Part shown: piece by piece, positions 1 through 7,020 of the stretch
Numbering within the stretch: the first letter of the stretch is position 1
How the letters are laid out: each line of letters begins with the position of its first letter
Assembly (NCBI RefSeq): GCF_900128475.1
Contig: NZ_LT635835.1
Coordinates: 387,794-451,793, forward strand
Direction: 5' to 3'
Source of the DNA: Mediterranea massiliensis
Lineage (GTDB): Bacteria; Bacteroidota; Bacteroidia; Bacteroidales; Bacteroidaceae
DNA length: 64,000 nt
Translations under genes and position numbers: made by a program
Notes under the pieces: model-generated
What the model was told of the DNA's origin: nothing
Seen by the model: the letters and a program-made list of their open reading frames with translations, nothing else
The model's database searches: none

Positions 1-330
1 CTGTTCCGAAGCCATACCCAAAAGTTGATGCTTTACATCCTCTGCTGTTACATCCTCACGGATTGCAGATTGTTCCGCATAGATGCCGAGCGCGGCAGCA
101 CGTATTTCATCCAGTCTGTTGTTTATGTCTCTTGCCGCAACACTTTTTCCACACGCCCGTCCGGATGACCACAATGACTGTGGCACACGAAACTTGACAC
201 TGAATGCTGTTTCAGAGTGCTTGCCGACAATAAGCCGTGCCATCACGGGACAGTTTCCCCTGGCATCCGCCTCGCTCTTTTTAAGGTAGAACGAAACCTT
301 TACATCTGTCTGATTCATAATCTGTTCCAT
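1..330 (-). CDS. Tyrosine recombinase, N-terminal part (cut by window edge)
   Basis: 110 codons read from the ATG at 330; the rest of the gene lies off the left edge. The sequence starts MEQIMNQTDVKVSFYLKKSE and continues with ...NCPVMARLIVG, then a V-P-x-x-L-W stretch and a helical segment (INNRLDEI). This is the arm-binding N-terminal layout of Bacteroidota integrases (short beta-strands, 'F-x-L-K' and 'G.C.V.aRl' signatures). No catalytic residues are in view. A second in-frame ATG lies at 318. A minus-strand TAATTTTG element (337-344) is so close to the first ATG that the downstream start, or a nearly leaderless mRNA, is plausible. The family call is moderate because only the N-terminal fifth to quarter is present. 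It is too far from the shufflon to be assigned to it. Confidence 0.7.
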   Translation of the reverse strand, partial: MEQIMNQTDVKVSFYLKKSEADARGNCPVMARLIVGKHSETAFSVKFRVPQSLWSSGRACGKSVAARDINNRLDEIRAAALGIYAEQSAIREDVTAEDVKHQLLGMASEQ

Positions 331-722
331 TGTTTGCAAAATTAACAGAGACAGAGTTAATCATCGGCATGTAAAATATCGTCAGACATCGACAAAGCTA
401 TCACCATTGACTTCCGGAACCTATATTTTTCATATCTCAAAAAAAATAAGTACCTTCGCTAAGCCAAAATGATGAAACTGCGTTCTTTACGGTCGGAGCA
501 GAAAGGATTTTCAAACAACTCCATACAACTGGAATGGGCAACGGATAGGTAGCAATTTTTTCGCTTAACTATTCAAAAAACGGCTTCAAAGCACACATTT
601 ACAAATGCGGAATAATGCTGCGTATCTCCCTGAAAGCCCAATAGTTTACATTATTCTTCCTAAATCCATCCGAAATCGGGCGAGTTTCCGTATCTTTGCC
701 TCATATCCAAAAATAAAGTAAA
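331..722. other. Intergenic region without a recognisable gene
   Basis: About 390 bases between two divergent genes. A TATCTTTG -7 element at 691-698 fits a promoter for the macro-like gene; no clear TTTG is seen at the usual distance. The only ORFs are very short and carry no recognisable motif. No repeat, tRNA or hairpin of note was seen. Confidence 0.5.
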
Positions 723-1118
723 ATGATGGAAACAAGAATCACATCCCCCCGCATCACCGAGCTGAAGCCCGGCGAGATATTCGTTTTCGGCAGCAACCTG
801 GAAGGAGCCCACGGCGGAGGCGCCGCCCTGCTGGCCTGGAAGAAGTGGGGAGCCGTGTGGGGGCAGGGCGCCGGCCTGCAAGGGCAGACCTACGGTATCC
901 CGACCATGCACGGAGGCCCCGACGCCATCAAGCCCTATGTGGACGACTTCATCCGCTTCGCCCGCGAACACCCCGAACTGACGTTCCTCGTCACGGAGAT
1001 AGGCTGCGGCATTGCCGGATTCAGGCCGGAGGAGATTGCCCCGCTCTTCAAGGACGCGGTCGGGGTAGCGAACATACACCTGCCTCAACGCTTCTGGGAG
1101 GTGCTGAACGCAAAGTAA
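723..1118 (+). CDS. Macro-domain-like hypothetical protein
   Basis: 131 aa, no signal peptide. The N-terminal half has the string VFGSNLEGAHGGGAA (about residues 21-35), followed by a G-x-G-x-Q-G-x-x-Y-G-I-P stretch. Both resemble the phosphate-binding loops of the macro-like (A1S_2505-type) family of small bacterial and phage proteins. The second half has a TEIGCGIAGF loop. By analogy it may bind ADP-ribose or a nucleotide, but no substrate can be assigned from sequence. Two ATG codons sit in tandem (723 and 726), 25 bp after a TATCTTTG element. Its last 34 bases overlap the end of the convergent transporter gene. The family call is moderate and the function unknown. Confidence 0.6.
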   Translation: MMETRITSPRITELKPGEIFVFGSNLEGAHGGGAALLAWKKWGAVWGQGAGLQGQTYGIPTMHGGPDAIKPYVDDFIRFAREHPELTFLVTEIGCGIAGFRPEEIAPLFKDAVGVANIHLPQRFWEVLNAK

Positions 1119-2290
1119 AGACGCGTGCGCCGACGGCCCAAAGCCACCAGAATACACACCAGCGAACAGAAGGCGCAGACCACGAAGACGATGCCGGTAG
1201 ACGAAAGGATGTTGCCCATGCCGACCAGGGGCGAAACGATGCCGCCCGCCGCAAAACATACGGCACCGAGCAATGCCGAAGCCGTACCGGAGTTCTCGCG
1301 CTGGCTCTCCATGGCCAGGGCCGTACTCGAAGTAAACGTCATGCCCATATTGAACAGCAGCAGCAACATCAAGACCTCGTACAACCAAAAGTTGCAGCCC
1401 GACATGAGCGCCACGCACTGAAGCACCGACACGATGGCCATGCCGCAACAGCCGGTCAGCGTACAGCTTTCAGGACGGTGGAACTTGACCGACAAGGCGG
1501 CAGCCACTCCGATGGCCAGCGCATTGACACCGAAACAGAGGCTGAAGGCAAAGGCGGAGAACCCATAGTGCTGCTGCACGATGAAGGGCGAGGAAGCGAT
1601 GTTTGCAAACAGTACACCCTGGGCAAAAGCCATCTGAAGCACATAGCACACGTAACGCCGGTCGCGCAGAACAGTGCCGAAACTGCGGAACGTATCGCCC
1701 CACCGCTCGGCCGAACGCTGTTCGCGGGGCAATGATTCCCGGAAGCGCAGGCAGCCGGCCAGCAGCAGGATGCCCAGTCCGAACAGAACCCAGAAAATGC
1801 CCTGCCAGCCTATCAGGTCGGTCAGCAGACCACCCACGATGGGAGCTGCTACGGGCGCCACTCCGTTGATGGCACCGATGACTGCCAGCATCTTGGCCAG
1901 CTCGCGACCCGCATACTTGTCCGTAGCTACCGAACGAGAGATGACGATGCCGCCCGCACCCGCAATGCCCTGCAACAGACGGAAAGCCACAAACTGCTCG
2001 ATACTCCGCGAGAACAGGCACAGCAGGGTAGAAGCGATGAACAGCCACATGGCCACCAGCAACGGCAGACGACGCCCGTAGCGGTCACTCAGCGGGCCGA
2101 AGAACACCTGCCCCACGGCCAGGCCGATCATACTGGTCGTCAGTCCCAGTTGTACCATCGAAGAAGTGGTATGGAAATAACCGCCCATCGAGGGCAGGCT
2201 GGGCAGGTACATGTCGGTGACAAACGGTCCGAAAGCAGTCAGCATGCCCAGCAATATCAACAGAAATACCTTGGAATTTTCTTTTGCCAT
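1085..2290 (-). CDS. Bcr/CflA-type MFS drug exporter
   Basis: 401 aa with about 12 hydrophobic segments. It carries the MFS motif A between TM2 and TM3 (GPLSDRYGRR) and a TM1 ending in FVTDMYLPSLP, which is diagnostic for the Bcr/CflA drug:H+ antiporter subfamily. The TM4/5 antiporter region (FRLLQGIAGAGGIVISRS) is present. It should export small hydrophobic drugs or metabolites across the inner membrane using the proton gradient; the substrate cannot be predicted. A minus-strand TAACTTTG element lies at 2317-2324, 26 bp before the ATG. The C-terminal end overlaps the convergent macro-like gene and is short and basic. Length and topology are normal for the family. Confidence 0.88.
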   Translation of the reverse strand: MAKENSKVFLLILLGMLTAFGPFVTDMYLPSLPSMGGYFHTTSSMVQLGLTTSMIGLAVGQVFFGPLSDRYGRRLPLLVAMWLFIASTLLCLFSRSIEQFVAFRLLQGIAGAGGIVISRSVATDKYAGRELAKMLAVIGAINGVAPVAAPIVGGLLTDLIGWQGIFWVLFGLGILLLAGCLRFRESLPREQRSAERWGDTFRSFGTVLRDRRYVCYVLQMAFAQGVLFANIASSPFIVQQHYGFSAFAFSLCFGVNALAIGVAAALSVKFHRPESCTLTGCCGMAIVSVLQCVALMSGCNFWLYEVLMLLLLFNMGMTFTSSTALAMESQRENSGTASALLGAVCFAAGGIVSPLVGMGNILSSTGIVFVVCAFCSLVCILVALGRRRTRLYFAFSTSQKR

Positions 2291-2438
2291 AATACCTATA
2301 TCTTAGAAAAGCGGTGCAAAGTTACCATGAATTCCGGAAATCTGTACCACCGCATACCAAGGCCTATCACCCTTTTTGGAAAACATTTTCAGAAGTTAAC
2401 AACAGGCACTGCAGATGACGCAGATAGCCATCGATTTA

Positions 2439-2470
2439 TTTGCCCCAATTTCCTACTTTTCTTATTTTTG
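2439..2470 (+). promoter_or_regulatory. aroA promoter
   Basis: TTTG (2439-2442), a 20-bp gap and TATTTTTG (2463-2470) match the Bacteroidota sigma-ABfr promoter. It ends 30 bp before the chosen aroA ATG and supports that start over longer upstream readings. Confidence 0.75.
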
Positions 2471-2500
2471 CATCCGTCAAACCAAAGCAAGAACCACAAC

Positions 2501-3742
2501 ATGCAATACCGACTCACCGCCCCCGCCTCGCTGCACGCCTCCGTACAGCTGCCCGCCTCGAAGAGCATCAGCAACCGCGCGCTCATCCTCCACGCCCTGT
2601 CGGGAGGAGCCACACGCCCCGAGAACCTGAGCGACTGCGACGACACGCAGGTCATGATACGCGCCCTGGACCACATGCCCGACGTGATAGACATCCACGC
2701 CGCCGGCACGGCCATGCGTTTCCTCACCGCCTACCTCTGCGTGACGCCGGGCACACACGTCATCACCGGCACCGAACGCATGCAGCAGCGCCCCATCCGC
2801 ATCCTGGTGGACGCCCTGCGCACGCTTGGCGCACACATCGCGTATGCGGGCAACGAAGGCTTCCCGCCCCTGCGTATCACCGGTACCCGGCTGACGGGTA
2901 GCGAAATAGAGCTGGCGGGCAACGTGAGTTCGCAATACATCTCGGCCCTGCTGATGATTGGCGCCGTGCTGCCCGCGGGACTGAAGCTGCAGCTGACGGG
3001 CGACATCATCTCGTGCCCCTACATCAACCTGACGCTGCAACTGATGCACGACTTCGGCGCACAGGCCGGATGGACGTCGGAAAGCAGCATCGCCGTGGAA
3101 CCCGGCGGCTACCGCGACACGCCCTTCCGCGTGGAGAGCGACTGGAGCGCGGCCTCCTACTGGTATCAGATGACGGCCCTTTCGCCCGATACCCCCGAAG
3201 TGGAACTGCTGGGACTCCATGCCCGCAGTCCGCAGGGTGACAGCCGCGGTGCCGAGCTCTTTGCCCGTCTGGGCGTGCAGACGGAGTTCACTCCACAGGG
3301 AGTGAAGCTCCGCAAGGAGGGCCATCCTGCCGGGCGTCTGGGCGAGGACCTGGTGGACATCCCCGACCTGGCACAGACCTTCGTGGTGACCTGCTGCCTG
3401 ATGGGCGTCCCCTTCCGCTTCACCGGCCTGCAGAGCCTCAAAATCAAGGAGACCGACCGCATTTGCGCCCTCATCACCGAGCTGCGGAAGCTGGGGTACA
3501 CCGTGCACGCCGAGCAGGACAGCATCCTGTGGTGGGACGGCGAACGCTGCCCGGCCGACCCACAGCCCGCCATCGACACCTACGAAGACCACCGCATGGC
3601 CATGGCTTTCGCCCCCGCCTGCCTCGTGCGCCCTGACATCCGCATCAACGAGCCGCAGGTGGTGAGTAAGTCTTACCCTCGCTACTGGGACGATCTACAG
3701 GCAGCCGGATTCGGCATTACGACATATCCCGAAAGCAAATAA
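2501..3742 (+). CDS. aroA: 3-phosphoshikimate 1-carboxyvinyltransferase (EPSP synthase)
   Basis: 413 aa cytoplasmic enzyme that condenses shikimate-3-phosphate with PEP in aromatic amino acid and chorismate synthesis. Visible signatures are LPASKSISNRALIL near the N-terminus (S3P/PEP binding), AAGTAMRFLTAYL, SLKIKETDRICAL and the EDHRMAMAFA motif near the C-terminus. The reading frame stays open upstream, but the start at 2501 (MQYRLTAPASL) was chosen because the promoter lies just before it and the family begins there. At 413 aa it is slightly shorter than the E. coli enzyme (427 aa), as usual in Bacteroidales. It stands alone, with no adjacent shikimate genes in the window. Confidence 0.95.
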   Translation: MQYRLTAPASLHASVQLPASKSISNRALILHALSGGATRPENLSDCDDTQVMIRALDHMPDVIDIHAAGTAMRFLTAYLCVTPGTHVITGTERMQQRPIRILVDALRTLGAHIAYAGNEGFPPLRITGTRLTGSEIELAGNVSSQYISALLMIGAVLPAGLKLQLTGDIISCPYINLTLQLMHDFGAQAGWTSESSIAVEPGGYRDTPFRVESDWSAASYWYQMTALSPDTPEVELLGLHARSPQGDSRGAELFARLGVQTEFTPQGVKLRKEGHPAGRLGEDLVDIPDLAQTFVVTCCLMGVPFRFTGLQSLKIKETDRICALITELRKLGYTVHAEQDSILWWDGERCPADPQPAIDTYEDHRMAMAFAPACLVRPDIRINEPQVVSKSYPRYWDDLQAAGFGITTYPESK

Positions 3743-3857
3743 GCAGCAAGTTTCCGTTTTTTTAAGCCCATCCTGCCTCGTCATGCCCAGATTCTGTGTA
3801 TCTTTCGACAAGACAGGCTTCACTTCGGAACCTAAAGCTTGAAAACTTTGTTTTCAC

Positions 3858-3888
3858 TTTGCGCTTCTCTCAGTTTGCACTATCTTTG
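3858..3888 (+). promoter_or_regulatory. Promoter of the small membrane protein / metal permease group
   Basis: TTTG (3858-3861), a 19-bp gap and TATCTTTG (3881-3888), 26 bp before the ATG at 3915. A good match to the Bacteroidota consensus. Confidence 0.75.
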
Positions 3889-3914
3889 CACCACGCTATT
3901 ATATATATAAAGGT

Positions 3915-4346
3915 ATGTGGATACTGATTGTTAGTCTGATAGTCCTGGCCGTGGTAGCAGCCGTAGCCGGAGTGATACGCAACCGCCGCCTGCGCCGGCA
4001 GGTGGAAAGCGGCGAGTTGGAAGCCATGCCCGAAGTCGTGGAAGTGGATTCGGAGTGTTGCGGCCAGCACGAGGTGTGCGAAAAGGAAAGTCTGCTGGCA
4101 GCCGTCAGCAAGAAGATAGAATACTACGACGACGAAGAACTGGACCAATACATTGGCACGCCCGGCGACGCCTACACGCCCGAGCAGGAAGAGGATTTCC
4201 GCGATGTGTTCTACACCATGCAGGAAGAAGACGTGGCCGGATGGGTACGCAGCCTGCAGCTGCGCGGCATCGCCCTGCCGGACAACCTGAAGGACGAAGT
4301 GTTCCTCGTGGTCGGGGAACTGAGGGCCAATCCGCATAAAAAATAA
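3915..4346 (+). CDS. Single-pass membrane protein with Cys-rich motif, unknown function
   Basis: 143 aa. Residues 1-20 form one N-terminal transmembrane helix (MWILIVSLIVLAVVAAVAGV) followed by a basic stretch (RNRRLRRQ), so the rest should be cytoplasmic. A Cys/His cluster (CCGQHEVC) follows at about residues 50-57. The C-terminal half is acidic and helical (YYDDEELDQYIG, then EEDFRDVFYTMQEEDV). The Cys/His cluster suggests metal or redox binding, but no family function is known to me. It is preceded by its own promoter and followed, after a repeat-filled 94-bp spacer, by a metal-ABC permease in the same direction. Co-transcription and a role in metal handling are therefore possible but only inferred. 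Confidence 0.75.
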   Translation: MWILIVSLIVLAVVAAVAGVIRNRRLRRQVESGELEAMPEVVEVDSECCGQHEVCEKESLLAAVSKKIEYYDDEELDQYIGTPGDAYTPEQEEDFRDVFYTMQEEDVAGWVRSLQLRGIALPDNLKDEVFLVVGELRANPHKK

Positions 4347-4440
4347 GAAGTTAAAGAAGTTAGAAGCCGATACTCTTCACTAACCGCTAACCGTTCATCA
4401 CTAACCGCTAACTAACCGCTCACCACTAACCGCTAAAAAC
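4347..4440. repeat. Spacer of GAAGTTA and CACTAACCG short repeats
   Basis: The spacer consists of an AAGAAGTTAAAGAAGTTAG block, the words GCCGATAC, then four or so copies of CTAACCGCTAACC-like units up to the permease ATG. The same two blocks recur around tadA (13,501-13,536 and 13,986-14,027). This suggests a dispersed intergenic repeat family rather than a site specific to this gene. Confidence 0.65.
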
Positions 4441-5268
4441 ATGGACCTGTTACAATATACATTCTTCCAACACGCCCTGCTGGGCAGCCTGCTGGCAAGC
4501 ATTGCCTGCGGGCTGGTGGGCACGTACATCGTGACGCGGCGGCTGGTATTCATCAGCGGCGGACTGACGCATGCCTCGTTCGGCGGCATCGGACTGGGAC
4601 TGTACACCGGCATCCCGCCCATCCTGTCGGCAGCCGTGTTTGCCGTGCTGTCGGCTTTCGGCGTGGAGTGGCTCAGCAAGCGCAAGGACATGCGCGAGGA
4701 CTCGGCCATTGCGGTCTTCTGGACGCTGGGCATGGCGCTGGGCATCATGTTCACCTTCCTGTCGCCGGGCTTTGCGCCCGACCTCTCGGCCTACCTCTTC
4801 GGCAACATCCTGACCATTACAGCGAGCGACATCGCCCTGCTGGGTGTGCTGTCGGCCGTTCTGGCCGTATTCTTCGGCCTCTACCTGCGGCCCATCGTCA
4901 GCATCGCCTTCGACCGTGAGTTCGCCCGTTCGCAAGGGTTGCCGGTGGCCTTCTTCGAATACACCCTGATGATGTTCATCGCCCTGACCATCGTGGCCTG
5001 CCTGCGCATGGTGGGCATCGTGCTGGTCATCTCGCTGCTCACCATCCCGCAGATGACGGCCAACCTGTTCTCCCACCGTTTTCTCCGCATCGTGTGGCTG
5101 TCCATCGGCATCGGCTACCTCAGCTGCCTGGGCGGCCTGCTGCTGTCGTTCTACCTGAACGTGCCCTCGGGAGCGTCCATCATCTTCTTCTCCATCCTCA
5201 TCTATGCGGTGTGCAAGATGGGGAAGACCCTTTACATCGCCCGTCTGAAACGGCAGGCGAAACCCTGA
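4441..5268 (+). CDS. Metal ABC transporter permease (ZnuB/MntB family)
   Basis: 275 aa, about eight hydrophobic segments, with the ABC-3 family landmarks [14 protein letters not shown] near residue 40, [11 protein letters not shown] in the middle and [19 protein letters not shown] (the coupling region) near residue 190. It forms the membrane channel for zinc, manganese or iron(II) uptake and must work with an ATPase and a binding protein. Neither is encoded next to it here: upstream is the Cys-rich membrane protein and downstream is tsaE. The partners must lie elsewhere, or the neighbour takes their place. Metal specificity cannot be read from the sequence. Start supported by the hydrophobic N-terminus directly after the repeat spacer. 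Confidence 0.9.
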   Translation: MDLLQYTFFQHALLGSLLASIACGLVGTYIVTRRLVFISGGLTHASFGGIGLGLYTGIPPILSAAVFAVLSAFGVEWLSKRKDMREDSAIAVFWTLGMALGIMFTFLSPGFAPDLSAYLFGNILTITASDIALLGVLSAVLAVFFGLYLRPIVSIAFDREFARSQGLPVAFFEYTLMMFIALTIVACLRMVGIVLVISLLTIPQMTANLFSHRFLRIVWLSIGIGYLSCLGGLLLSFYLNVPSGASIIFFSILIYAVCKMGKTLYIARLKRQAKP

Positions 5269-5303
5269 AACAATCGTTTATAAGAAACAAAAAGATAGAT
5301 ACA

Positions 5304-5729
5304 ATGGAAATCAACATTCAGTCATTAGACCAGATTCACGAAGCTGCCCGCCAGTTTGTCGAGGCTATGGGCGACAATACCGTCTTCGCCTTCTACGGCA
5401 AGATGGGAGCCGGAAAGACCACGTTCATCAAAGCCGTCTGCGAGGAGCTGGGCGTGAGCGATGTCATCACGTCGCCCACCTTCGCCATCGTCAACGAATA
5501 CCGTTCCGACCTGGCCGGAGAGCTCATCTACCACTTTGACTTCTACCGCATCAAGAAGCTCGAAGAGGTGTACGACATGGGATACGAGGACTACTTCTAC
5601 AGCGGTGCCGTCTGCTTCATCGAGTGGCCGGAGCTGATTGAAGAGCTGCTGCCGGGCAACACCGTCAAGGTGACCATCGAAGAAGTGGAGAACGGCGCAC
5701 GCCGCCTGACGATGGAAGAATTAGCCTGA
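5304..5729 (+). CDS. tsaE: tRNA threonylcarbamoyladenosine biosynthesis ATPase
   Basis: 141 aa. A Walker A motif GKMGAGKT is at residues 32-39, followed by [12 protein letters not shown] and HFDFYRI, the hallmark strings of TsaE (YjeE). It ends with a typical CFIEWPEL segment. The enzyme is the ATPase partner of TsaB-TsaD in making the t6A37 modification of ANN-decoding tRNAs. The ATG at 5304 gives the normal family length; the frame is open further upstream inside the permease gene, but that part reads as shadow sequence. It lies 35 bp after the permease and 8 bp before the Imm17-like gene, so the three probably share an mRNA. Confidence 0.95.
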   Translation: MEINIQSLDQIHEAARQFVEAMGDNTVFAFYGKMGAGKTTFIKAVCEELGVSDVITSPTFAIVNEYRSDLAGELIYHFDFYRIKKLEEVYDMGYEDYFYSGAVCFIEWPELIEELLPGNTVKVTIEEVENGARRLTMEELA

Positions 5730-5737
5730 GCGCAGCC

Positions 5738-5956
5738 ATGGCCAGCCAATATCTGATACAAGGCATCTTTGCCGCAGCAGGCATCGTCAGCCTACTGGCG
5801 GCCCTGCTGGACTGGGACTGGTTCTTCACGGCACGCAACACGCAGTTCGTGGTGCGCAACGTGGGCCGCCGGCAGGCCCGCCTGTTCTACGGCGTGCTGG
5901 GACTGATTCTGATAGCCACCGCCATATTCTTTGTGCTGAACACGCCACCCGCCTGA
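5738..5956 (+). CDS. Imm17-like small membrane protein
   Basis: 72 aa with two hydrophobic segments (about residues 7-25 and 49-66) around a conserved-looking loop, DWDWFFTARNTQFVVRNVGR. The DWFF...R...V...GR..AR.FY pattern matches what I remember of the Immunity protein 17 family, predicted in silico as immunity proteins of polymorphic toxins. No toxin gene is next to it; it follows tsaE by 8 bp. In Bacteroidales this family is often found as a solitary housekeeping-like gene, so an immunity role is unproven. Two-helix inner-membrane protein is what the sequence itself supports. Confidence 0.6.
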   Translation: MASQYLIQGIFAAAGIVSLLAALLDWDWFFTARNTQFVVRNVGRRQARLFYGVLGLILIATAIFFVLNTPPA

Positions 5957-5973
5957 AGCAGGCCTTCCCAGCC

Positions 5974-6098
5974 AGTGCTTCGTGACCCTCTGACGAAGTG
6001 CTTCGTCACCCCCTCATGAAGCACTGCATGAGCACCTGACGAAGCACTTCCTGAAAACGTCATGCCGTGCTTCGTCAGAAAGCAACGAAGCACGGCAT
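5974..6098. repeat. Cluster of GAAGCAC / GTGCTTC palindromic words
   Basis: Directly downstream of the Imm17-like stop. The word GAAGCACT or its complement appears about seven times in 125 bp, often paired as TGACGAAG-TG-CTTCGTCA. It ends in the 14-bp perfect hairpin listed separately. Not translated in any convincing frame. Confidence 0.7.
6062..6098. terminator. Bidirectional hairpin between convergent genes
   Basis: A perfect 14-bp stem (ATGCCGTGCTTCGT at 6062-6075 with its complement at 6085-6098) and a 9-nt loop, located between the convergent Imm17-like and acidic-protein genes. There is no strong T-run, so it may act as an mRNA 3' end stabiliser rather than a classic intrinsic terminator. 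Confidence 0.55.
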
Positions 6099-6125
6099 GA
6101 ACAAAAGAGGAGGAAAACGCCCGAC

Positions 6126-6461
6126 TCATTCGCCGTCGCCCAGCGAGTCGGTATATTCCATTTCGCCCTGAACGACGAAGAGCAGTTCTTCGGGGTCGAA
6201 CTCGCCCATCTCGTCCTTGCGGGCTTCCTTAATGATATAGTCTACAATCTTCTCCAGGTCGATGTCGATGTAGCCGTCCTCGTCGGGCTGTGCATCGAGG
6301 ATGCCGCTCTCCACATAGTACTCGTCAATTACGTCGAGGAAGTAATACAGTTCGTCGTCGGAGAACCTGTCCTTCAGGTCCTGCGGCAGATAGTTCTTGA
6401 TGAACTCGATGGTCTTCTCGTCATCCAGGTCATCCTGCAAGAATTCGTCTACTGTTCCCAT
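6126..6461 (-). CDS. Acidic hypothetical protein
   Basis: 111 aa from the ATG at 6461 (MGTVDEFLQDDLDDEKTIEF). Very acidic throughout, predicted mainly helical, with no Cys, signal peptide or membrane segment. Recurrent features are FIKNYLP, DDELYYFLDVIDEYY and a C-terminal 'EELLFVVQGEMEY'. I do not recognise a named domain. The frame is open upstream to 6530 (MWAYPCNG...), but that extension looks like non-coding spacer. It lies 91 bp downstream of trxA on the same strand, so it may be read from the trxA transcript. A small cytoplasmic interaction protein is a guess only. Confidence 0.75.
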   Translation of the reverse strand: MGTVDEFLQDDLDDEKTIEFIKNYLPQDLKDRFSDDELYYFLDVIDEYYVESGILDAQPDEDGYIDIDLEKIVDYIIKEARKDEMGEFDPEELLFVVQGEMEYTDSLGDGE

Positions 6462-6552
6462 GTCATGAATGATTTTAAAAGTGACGAAGGCCGCAAATGC
6501 AACCGCCCCGTTACAGGGATACGCCCACATTTGCAGCCATCCTGACTATGAT

Positions 6553-6867
6553 TTATAACAAAGCTTCAATCTTGGCTGCATAAGCCGGTTTGGTAGCGGA
6601 ACCCACCTGCTTGTCCACCAGTTTGCCGTCCTTGAAGAACAGCACGGTAGGGATGTTGCGGATGCCGAACTCGGCAGCTACGTCGCCGTTCTCGTCCACG
6701 TCGCACTTACCGATAAGTACCTTGCCTTCGTATTCGGCTGCCAGTTCCTCGATGATGGGAGCCACCATCTTGCAAGGTCCGCACCACGGTGCCCAAAAGT
6801 CTATCACTACAGGCTTTCCTTCTGCGAGGGTTGCCTGATAATTGCTGTCAGTAATCTCCAATGCCAT
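6553..6867 (-). CDS. trxA: Thioredoxin
   Basis: 104 aa single-domain cytoplasmic thioredoxin. The active site is WCGPC with cysteines 29 and 32, the conserved cis-proline sits in the RNIPTVLFF segment, and GKLVDKQVG follows. No signal peptide. It reduces protein disulphides, using electrons from thioredoxin reductase. A minus-strand TATCTTTG element at 6938-6945 is a likely -7, 70 bp before the ATG. It follows dnaE on the same strand after a 153-bp gap, so it probably has its own promoter. Length is typical of the family. Confidence 0.96.
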   Translation of the reverse strand: MALEITDSNYQATLAEGKPVVIDFWAPWCGPCKMVAPIIEELAAEYEGKVLIGKCDVDENGDVAAEFGIRNIPTVLFFKDGKLVDKQVGSATKPAYAAKIEALL

Positions 6868-7020
6868 TGTCTTAAGCTTTTAAATTATTGATTGTTATTA
6901 GTTTATTCTCTGGTTATTTTTTAACCGATTGCACGGGCAAAGATAGTGAAAGTCGAAAGCAAAAAAAATAAGCTTGCTTAATTTTTTTGCTGAGACGCAT
7001 CCTATCTTATTCATCGACCA

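Noticed and set aside
1..330. Left-edge recombinase as part of the SusC shufflon
   Set aside because: It is almost 50 kb away from the nearest site and only its N-terminus is visible, so there is no basis for linking them.
331..722. Short ORF near 468-551
   Set aside because: 27 codons, no ribosome site or family resemblance.
2150..2500. Longer N-terminus for aroA
   Set aside because: It would cover the aroA promoter (2439-2470) and the upstream transporter start; the family begins at MQYRLTAP.
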